Positions 6,947 through 11,702 of a DNA stretch of 11,702 bases are shown here, piece after piece; position 1 is the stretch's first letter; each line of letters starts with the position of its first letter. The notes under the pieces were generated by a model, which was not told the DNA's origin, did not search any database, and saw only the letters and a list, made by a program, of their open reading frames with translations. The position numbers were made by a program, and so were the translations under genes. The stretch is from Bacillota bacterium (GTDB lineage: Bacteria; Bacillota; Clostridia; Christensenellales; Borkfalkiaceae): the NCBI GenBank assembly GCA_023403375.1, contig JAEYEN010000100.1:1-11702 (forward strand). The letters are read 5' to 3'.

Positions 6947-7066
6947 ATGGCAAGAAGAACGGACGGATTCGATTTTAAAAACCCTGCGGACTCCGCATGG
7001 GAACTGTTTGAAAAAACGGGCAACGTATCTTATTATCTTTTGTATAAAAATCTGACGGAAAAATAG
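6947..7066 (+). CDS. yqzL: YqzL-family small protein
   Basis: A 39-residue protein of the YqzL-like family, small proteins of unknown function. The diagnostic part is SAWELFEKTGNVSYYLLYKN at residues 16-35, which fits the family's W-x-L-F-x-x-T-G-x-x-x-x-Y-L-L-Y pattern. Its place between era and recO is exactly where B. subtilis has yqzL, so family and position agree. The ribosome site is a run of six G (6932-6937) nine bases before the ATG, possibly within a hairpin. The N-terminus (MARRTDGFDF) is basic and the protein has no membrane segment. A function cannot be given. Confidence 0.88.
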   Translation: MARRTDGFDFKNPADSAWELFEKTGNVSYYLLYKNLTEK

Positions 7067-7095
7067 AAAAAATAACGAAAAACGGACGAAACCAG

Positions 7096-7806
7096 ATGGA
7101 AGAAGTACTTCGCGGGATAACTTTATCTGCCGTAAACTACGGCGAAAACGATAAAATTTTAAATATTTTCACGCTGGAAAACGGACCTGTTTCGGCACGT
7201 ATAAAAGGGGTAAAAAAGGCGGGCGCAAAACTCAAATTTGCAGCCGAGCCTTTTTGTTTTGCCGAGTTTGTTTTTTCTAAATCGGGCGACAGAAGAACGG
7301 TCATCGGCGCAACGCTTATAGACAGTTTTTATCCGTTAAGAGAAGATATAAAAAAGTTTTTCTGCGGGGCGGCGGTTCTGGAATTTTTAAGAAAATTCGT
7401 TAAAGAAGGTATGGTTTCCGCCGCGTCTTTCGCACTTTCCTGCGAGGCGCTTAAAAATATGGCGTACGGCGACCGCGACCCTGCGGAAACGCTTACGGGG
7501 TATCTTCTGGATATGCTCAACCTTTCGGGGTACGGGCTTGATTTATCGGACTGTGCGGTATGCGGCGAAAACAAAACCGAAAAGGTTTTCTTCGATTATT
7601 CGGTGGGGAGATTTCTGTGCGCGAACTGTTTTGCGGGGCGCGGCAGAGAGATAGATAAAAATACCTTTATTTGCCTTAAAAACATTGCCGCAAGAAAAGA
7701 ATACGACGCGCTTTATCTTAAAAAGTGCCTTATGCTTCTGGATTATTACATAAAGAACAAAACGGACGAAGAGATAAAATCTCTCGCTCAGGCGATAAGC
7801 GTTTAA
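7096..7806 (+). CDS. recO: DNA repair protein RecO
   Basis: A 236-residue recombination mediator that works with RecR and RecF to load RecA onto SSB-coated single-stranded DNA and that anneals complementary strands. An N-terminal OB fold is seen in residues 1-80 (GITLSAVNYGENDKILNIFT at 7-26, ARIKGVKKAGAK at 34-45, followed by LIDSFYPLREDI). It is followed by the helical domain with a zinc finger: Cys153 and Cys156 in DCAVCGE, Cys175 and Cys178 in LCANCF. Length is typical. The start ATG at 7096 lies 29 bases after yqzL and has no strong Shine-Dalgarno sequence. No clear terminator follows; only a weak inverted repeat CGTTTA (7800-7805) / TAAACG (7815-7820) without a T run. Confidence 0.94.
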   Translation: MEEVLRGITLSAVNYGENDKILNIFTLENGPVSARIKGVKKAGAKLKFAAEPFCFAEFVFSKSGDRRTVIGATLIDSFYPLREDIKKFFCGAAVLEFLRKFVKEGMVSAASFALSCEALKNMAYGDRDPAETLTGYLLDMLNLSGYGLDLSDCAVCGENKTEKVFFDYSVGRFLCANCFAGRGREIDKNTFICLKNIAARKEYDALYLKKCLMLLDYYIKNKTDEEIKSLAQAISV

Positions 7807-7942
7807 GTTTTTCGTAAACGAGCGGAAATGAAAAGCGATTAACAGGAAGAGCGATTTTTGTAAATTTCAGGTCGTTTCATCTTGTCCTAATAAAATTTTG
7901 CGACAATAAAACAAATTTTACGGTAAATAAATAAAAATATGG

Positions 7943-7971
7943 TTGAAAAATTTTGCAATATAGTGTAAAAT
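7943..7971 (+). promoter_or_regulatory. Likely promoter of ppdK
   Basis: TTGAAA (7943-7948) is separated by 17 bases from TAAAAT (7966-7971), each one base off consensus. Transcription would begin near 7978, about 50 bases before the ppdK ATG. That leaves too short a leader for a riboswitch, and none is recognised. The rest of the 7807-8029 gap is AT-rich, with an inverted repeat TAAAATTT (7891-7898) / AAATTTTA (7913-7920) upstream of the promoter that could be an operator. Confidence 0.65.
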
Positions 7972-8029
7972 AAAAAGGCTATAAATTGTATTTCCAGCAA
8001 TATTAAAAATTTGGAGGAAGAATTAAAGA

Positions 8030-10669
8030 ATGAAGTACGTTTACTTATTCAGCGAAGGTAACGCAAAAATGCGCGAAACCTTGGGCGGAAAAGGTGCTAA
8101 CCTTGCGGAAATGACCAACATAGGTTTGCCTGTACCCCAAGGCTTTACTATTTCTACCGAAGCGTGTACGAAATATTACGACGACGGCAGACAAATCAAC
8201 GCGGACATACAGTCGGAAATAATGGAAAACATCGAGAAACTCGAAAAAATCACCGGAAAAAAATTCGGCGACCACGAAAATCCCTTGCTTGTTTCCGTTC
8301 GTTCGGGCGCGAGAGCGTCTATGCCCGGTATGATGGATACCATTCTTAACCTGGGCTTAAACGAAGAAGTCGTAGAAGTCCTTGCTAAAAAATCGGGTAA
8401 CCCCAGATGGGCTTACGACTGTTACAGGAGATTTATTCAGATGTTCTCCGACGTCGTTATGGAAGTCGGCAAGAAATATTTTGAAGCGTTAATCGATCAG
8501 ATGAAAGCGAAAAAAGGCGTTGTTTACGACGTTGACCTTACCGCAGACGATTTGAAAGAACTTGCAAATCAGTTCAAAGCGGAATATAAGGCTAAAATCG
8601 GCAAGGACTTTCCTTCCGACCCCAAAGAACAACTCTTTGAAGCGATTAAAGCGGTTTTCCGTTCGTGGGACAACCCCAGAGCGAACGTTTACAGAATGGA
8701 CCACGATATTCCTTACAGTTGGGGTACCGCGGTTAACGTTCAGATGATGGCGTTCGGCAATATGGGTAACGACTGCGGAACGGGCGTTGCGTTTACCCGT
8801 AACCCCGCAACCGGCGAAAAAGGTCTTATGGGCGAATTCCTTATGAACGCTCAGGGCGAAGACGTCGTTGCAGGCGTTCGTACTCCTATGCCTATTTCTA
8901 AAATGGCAGAAGTTCTTCCCGACGTATATAAACAATTCCTTGACATCTGCAAAACTCTCGAAAATCATTACAGAGATATGCAGGATATGGAATTCACTAT
9001 CGAAAAAGGCAAACTGTATATGTTGCAGACCAGAAACGGCAAACGTACGGCTGCCGCGGCTATCAGAATCGCTTGCGACTTAATCGACGAAGGTATGATT
9101 ACCGAACAGGAAGCGCTTTTACAGATAGACGCTAAAACTCTCGATATGTTATTGCACCCCACGTTCGACGTTGCCGCTCTCAAGAAAGCGGATAAAGAGA
9201 ACGTAGTCGGCAAAGGTATCGCGGCTTCCCCCGGCGCTGCTGCGGGAACCATCGTATTCACTCCCGAAGAAGCGGTTAAAGAAGGCAAAGCGGGCAAGAA
9301 AGTTATCCTTGTCAGACTTGAAACTTCTCCCGAAGACATCGAGGGTATGAAATTTGCACAAGGCATCTTAACCGTTCGCGGCGGACAGACTTCTCACGCA
9401 GCGGTTGTCGCACGCGGTATGGGTACCTGCTGTGTATCCGGTTGCGGCGATATAGAAATGCACGAAGAAGAAAAATACTTCAAACTTTCCGGTAAAATTT
9501 TCAGAGAAGGCGACGAATTATCGCTCGACGGCTCTACGGGTAACATTTACGACGTTATGATTAAAACCGTTCCCGCAGACCCCAACAGCGGATACTTCGG
9601 AAGAATCATGAAACTTGCCGACAAATATAAAGCGCTCGGCGTTCGCACCAACGCGGACACCCCCGCAGACGCAGAACGCGCGGCTGAACTCGGCGCTCAG
9701 GGTATCGGTCTTTGCCGTACCGAACACATGTTCTTCGGACCCGGCAGAATAGACAAATTCCGTGAAATGATTTGCTCCGAAACGGTAGAAGAAAGAGAAA
9801 AAGCGCTCGCTAAAATCGAACCTATGCAACAGAAAGACTTTGAAGGACTTATGGAAGCCCTTAAAGGTCAGCCCGTTACCATTCGTTTCTTAGACCCGCC
9901 GCTTCACGAATTCGTTCCTACCGACCCCGCAGACATCTCCGCTTTGGCAGACGCTAAGGGCAAATCCGCAGAAGACATTAAGATTTTCTGCGAATCGTTA
10001 CACGAATTCAACCCGATGATGGGACACCGTGGCTGCCGTCTTGCAGTTACCTATCCCGAAATTGCTATTATGCAGACCAAGGCTGTTATCAAAGCCGCAA
10101 TCGCCGTTTCCAAACGTCATCCCGACTGGAAAGTCGTTCCCGAAATTATGATTCCGTTAGTAGGCGAAGTTAAAGAACTTGCTTACTGCAAAAAGACGGT
10201 TGTAGAAACCGCGGACGCTGTTATTAAAGAAGCGGGTGTAGACCTTAAATACGAAGTCGGCACTATGATAGAAATTCCGAGAGCGGCGCTTACCGCAGAC
10301 GAAATCGCAAAAGAAGCGGAATTCTTCTGCTTCGGTACCAACGACTTAACGCAGATGACCTTCGGTTTCTCCCGCGACGACGCAAGCAAATTCTTACCTT
10401 CTTACTATGCGGCAAAGATTTACGAATTCGACCCGTTTGCAAGACTTGATACCGACGGCGTAGGTAAACTTATGAGCATGGCTGTCAAGATGGGACACGA
10501 AACCAGAAAAGACATTCATTGCGGTATCTGCGGCGAACACGGCGGCGATCCCTCGTCTATCGAATTCTGTCACGCTATCGGTTTGGATTATGTATCCTGC
10601 TCTCCGTTCAGAGTTCCGATTGCAAGACTCGCGGCGGCACAGGCGAACATCCGTAATCCGAGGGCGTAA
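8030..10669 (+). CDS. ppdK: Pyruvate, phosphate dikinase
   Basis: An 879-residue cytoplasmic enzyme converting pyruvate, ATP and phosphate to PEP, AMP and pyrophosphate, reversibly; in many anaerobes it serves glycolysis. The N-terminal ATP-grasp part has GGKGANLAEM (19-28) and SVRSGARASMPGMMDT (89-104). The central phosphohistidine domain has GGQTSHAAVVARGMG with catalytic His456 and the adjacent Thr454, the residue phosphorylated by PDRP-type regulators in other species. The C-terminal PEP/pyruvate barrel has LCRTEHMFF, FCFGTNDLTQMTFGFSRDD and CGICGEHGGDP with catalytic Cys834. Length is close to the Clostridium symbiosum enzyme (874 residues). A Gln sits where GGMTSH usually has Met. GGAGG (8013-8017) lies 12 bases before the ATG. 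Its codon use favours AAC, GAA and ACC more than the genes to its left, as expected for a highly expressed gene. No PDRP gene is in the window. Confidence 0.98.
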   Translation: MKYVYLFSEGNAKMRETLGGKGANLAEMTNIGLPVPQGFTISTEACTKYYDDGRQINADIQSEIMENIEKLEKITGKKFGDHENPLLVSVRSGARASMPGMMDTILNLGLNEEVVEVLAKKSGNPRWAYDCYRRFIQMFSDVVMEVGKKYFEALIDQMKAKKGVVYDVDLTADDLKELANQFKAEYKAKIGKDFPSDPKEQLFEAIKAVFRSWDNPRANVYRMDHDIPYSWGTAVNVQMMAFGNMGNDCGTGVAFTRNPATGEKGLMGEFLMNAQGEDVVAGVRTPMPISKMAEVLPDVYKQFLDICKTLENHYRDMQDMEFTIEKGKLYMLQTRNGKRTAAAAIRIACDLIDEGMITEQEALLQIDAKTLDMLLHPTFDVAALKKADKENVVGKGIAASPGAAAGTIVFTPEEAVKEGKAGKKVILVRLETSPEDIEGMKFAQGILTVRGGQTSHAAVVARGMGTCCVSGCGDIEMHEEEKYFKLSGKIFREGDELSLDGSTGNIYDVMIKTVPADPNSGYFGRIMKLADKYKALGVRTNADTPADAERAAELGAQGIGLCRTEHMFFGPGRIDKFREMICSETVEEREKALAKIEPMQQKDFEGLMEALKGQPVTIRFLDPPLHEFVPTDPADISALADAKGKSAEDIKIFCESLHEFNPMMGHRGCRLAVTYPEIAIMQTKAVIKAAIAVSKRHPDWKVVPEIMIPLVGEVKELAYCKKTVVETADAVIKEAGVDLKYEVGTMIEIPRAALTADEIAKEAEFFCFGTNDLTQMTFGFSRDDASKFLPSYYAAKIYEFDPFARLDTDGVGKLMSMAVKMGHETRKDIHCGICGEHGGDPSSIEFCHAIGLDYVSCSPFRVPIARLAAAQANIRNPRA

Positions 10670-10720
10670 GCTTTTGACGGAAAACGGTTAAATTCCGGCA
10701 TTTTAATACTGAATTTTATG

Positions 10721-10758
10721 AAAAACAGCCATTCTCGCTTGAGTTTGGCTGTTTTTTT
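10721..10758 (+). terminator. Intrinsic terminator of ppdK
   Basis: AAAAACAGCCA (10721-10731) pairs over 11 bp with TGGCTGTTTTT (10746-10756), and a run of seven T ends at 10758. The 14-base loop can form a small inner CTC/GAG pairing. On the minus strand the same hairpin is followed by TTTTT, so it may work both ways. Confidence 0.92.
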
Positions 10759-10779
10759 ACTCTTTTGAAGACAGCCAAA
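10744..10779. repeat. Alternative hairpin arm competing with the ppdK terminator
   Basis: TTTGGCTGT (10744-10752) can also pair with ACAGCCAAA (10771-10779), nine perfect bp, using the same bases as the terminator's right arm. ACAGCCA therefore appears twice (10725-10731 and 10771-10777) around one TGGCTGT. Confidence 0.5.
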
Positions 10780-10791
10780 AATCGGAAAATG

Positions 10792-10829
10792 TGCTAAAAT
10801 TATGGGGTGGTTCCTCAAATGTTACATTT
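10792..10829 (+). promoter_or_regulatory. Possible promoter and palindrome upstream of the IstA-like gene
   Basis: TGCTAAAAT at 10792-10800 fits an extended -10 (TGn before TAAAAT); there is no good -35. Downstream is a perfect palindrome, AAATGT (10817-10822), T, ACATTT (10824-10829). It may be an operator bound by the downstream helix-turn-helix protein or a remnant of an IS end. TATACT at 10837-10842 is a second -10 candidate. Confidence 0.35.
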
Positions 10830-10880
10830 TTCCATATATACTGTTGTAGGTAAAAGAGGGCGATAAAAGAGAGGTATTTT

Positions 10881-11432
10881 ATGTCGAAATATAAATTGAT
10901 TTTAGAATATTACTTGAAAGGGAACAACCGCACGCAGATCGCTACGCTTTGCGATTGTTCCCGTATGACGGTCTGGCGCGTTTTGCAACGAGTAAACGCT
11001 ATCGGTATCGGGTTTGACGAATTGAGCGGAATGAGCGAAAAAGAACTTGCTTATTTGCTTTTCCCGGAAAGGGTGAAAGCGGGAGACGGGTATCTGATTC
11101 CCGATTTTAAGTGGGAAGAGTTTCAGATGGTTAAGCACCGCTCGTCAATCAGGCTTTGCTGGCGGAGGTATTGCAAACGCGCGGCGAAACAGAATCTTGC
11201 GGCGTATAGTTGGAAAGTGTTTCTGACTTCGTATAACGAATACCGCCGCCCGAAAATACAGGTTGACGATCCGGACGATAAAATCAGGACAAAATTAAAA
11301 AATTACAATTTTTTGTTGGCTTATTGCGAGAAAGATAAGGTGATGTATTCCGTGATTCAGACGGAAAAGGAAATGTGGCTGAAATCGCTTGGACTGGACG
11401 AAAGCAAAATTATAGACAATAGAGAAAAGTAA
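10881..11432 (+). CDS. IS21 IstA-like N-terminal DNA-binding protein without transposase domain
   Basis: An intact 183-residue ORF with a clear ribosome site (GAGG at 10871-10874, six bases before the ATG). Residues about 5-40 form a helix-turn-helix like that of IS21-family IstA (NNRTQIATLCDCSRMTVWRVLQ within this span). The next part also has the IstA arrangement: LLFPERVK (59-66), PDF (74-76), then a helical LCWRRYCKRAA region (92-102) and a YSWKVFLTSYNEY segment. In IstA this would lead into the catalytic DDE core. Here the protein instead ends with about 60 residues I do not recognise, rich in charged residues (VDDPDDKIRTKLK, TEKEMWLKSLGLDES). It may be a domesticated DNA-binding protein, a regulator of a mobile element, or an IS remnant that has kept its frame. 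It cannot transpose by itself. Confidence 0.65.
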   Translation: MSKYKLILEYYLKGNNRTQIATLCDCSRMTVWRVLQRVNAIGIGFDELSGMSEKELAYLLFPERVKAGDGYLIPDFKWEEFQMVKHRSSIRLCWRRYCKRAAKQNLAAYSWKVFLTSYNEYRRPKIQVDDPDDKIRTKLKNYNFLLAYCEKDKVMYSVIQTEKEMWLKSLGLDESKIIDNREK

Positions 11433-11448
11433 AACAAATTAAAACTTC

Positions 11449-11465
11449 TTTGAATTTATTTCAAA
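11449..11465. repeat. Inverted repeat upstream of the XRE gene promoter
   Basis: TTTGAA (11449-11454) and TTCAAA (11460-11465) are perfect reverse complements five bases apart, ending six bases before the -35 element. Possible regulator site; AT-rich, so chance cannot be excluded. Confidence 0.3.
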
Positions 11466-11471
11466 TACCTG

Positions 11472-11500
11472 TTGCAAAACATACCGGAATATGGTATAAT
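11472..11500 (+). promoter_or_regulatory. Strong extended -10 promoter for the XRE gene, with possible operator
   Basis: TTGCAA (11472-11477), a 17-base spacer and a perfect TATAAT (11495-11500) preceded by TGG, giving an extended -10. Inside it, ATACC (11481-11485) and GGTAT (11493-11497) form an inverted repeat that overlaps the -10, a suitable place for autorepression by the encoded XRE protein. Confidence 0.8.
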
Positions 11501-11527
11501 TGAATAAAATAGTCAATGAGGTGTATT

Positions 11528-11702
11528 ATGGCAGCAAGTTATAAAAAATTATTCAAATTACTGATAGACAGGGAGATGAAGAGCAAGGAACTCGCCGCGC
11601 TCGCAAGGGTAAGCCCCGCAACGCTTGCAAAAATGAAGAAGGACGGCGTTTCGGTAAATTCCGACGTGCTTATAAAAATCTGCACGGCACTTGGCTGTAC
11701 GC
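11528..11702 (+). CDS. XRE/Cro-CI family helix-turn-helix regulator, 3' end outside window
   Basis: The first 58 codons are visible and the frame runs off the window. GAGG (11518-11521) lies six bases before the ATG. The sequence matches small Cro/CI-type helix-turn-helix regulators: SYKKLFKLLIDREMKSKELA at residues 4-23 gives the first helices, VSPATLAKMKKDG (residues 28-40) the recognition helix region, and VNSDVLIKICTALGC the fourth helix. Proteins of this kind are commonly about 65-80 residues and act as repressors in prophages, integrative elements or next to restriction-modification genes, often on their own promoter. What it controls here lies beyond the right edge. Confidence 0.88.
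   Translation, partial: MAASYKKLFKLLIDREMKSKELAALARVSPATLAKMKKDGVSVNSDVLIKICTALGCT

Noticed and set aside
6739..7023. A 94-codon minus-strand open frame across the end of era and yqzL
   Set aside because: Covers the end of era and the well-supported YqzL gene on the opposite strand; its protein resembles nothing I recognise.
7800..7820. Terminator after recO
   Set aside because: CGTTTA/TAAACG is a weak 6-bp stem that includes the recO stop codon and has no T run after it.
7881..7920. Riboswitch or leader RNA upstream of ppdK
   Set aside because: The inverted repeats here lie upstream of the likely transcription start near 7978, so they would not be in the ppdK leader, and no known riboswitch core is recognised.
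8489..8968. A 159-codon minus-strand open frame within ppdK
   Set aside because: Antisense shadow of a highly conserved enzyme gene; codon pattern explained by the plus strand.

Overview
The window looks like a chromosomal segment of an anaerobic, spore-former-lineage member of the Bacillota, most likely an uncultured gut Clostridia. The gene set (yqfC, yqfD, a PgpH-type 7TM-HD protein, ybeY, era, yqzL, recO) is the conserved Bacillota locus known from Bacillus subtilis. Pyruvate phosphate dikinase and an aconitase-family hydratase fit an anaerobic central metabolism. The genus cannot be fixed from the sequence alone. Genes are tightly packed, coding sequence is moderate in GC, and the gaps are AT-rich.

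Layout. At 3-1574 is the 3' part of an aconitase-family hydratase gene, with its start outside the window. It is followed by a 274-base gap with a strong, probably two-way terminator lying inside a 15-bp perfect inverted repeat. A short-chain dehydrogenase runs on the minus strand (1849-2619) from a perfect consensus promoter (TTGACA, 17 bp, TATAAT) that overlaps a 17-bp tandem repeat. From 2740 the plus strand carries a dense cluster: yqfC, yqfD (TTG start inside yqfC), a shortened pgpH, ybeY, era (overlapping ybeY), the 39-residue yqzL, and recO. Compared with the B. subtilis order, phoH, dgkA and cdd are absent between these genes. ppdK follows at 8030-10669, with its own promoter, a strong ribosome binding site and a strong terminator.

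The right end (10760-11702) looks accessory. It holds an intact 183-residue ORF that resembles only the N-terminal DNA-binding half of an IS21-type transposase (IstA) with an unrelated tail. After it comes the start of an XRE-family repressor-like gene with a near-consensus extended -10 promoter containing a possible operator.

Working together: YqfC and YqfD are sporulation-associated. The PgpH-like protein should hydrolyse c-di-AMP. YbeY and Era act in 16S rRNA maturation and 30S assembly, and RecO in recombinational repair. PPDK links pyruvate and PEP. The most unusual points are the PgpH-like protein lacking its extracellular domain, the catalytic-domain-free IstA-like protein, the inverted repeat around the first terminator, and the three-armed ACAGCCA/TGGCTGT/ACAGCCA arrangement after ppdK. 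I see no CRISPR array, tRNA, rRNA or clear defence system.
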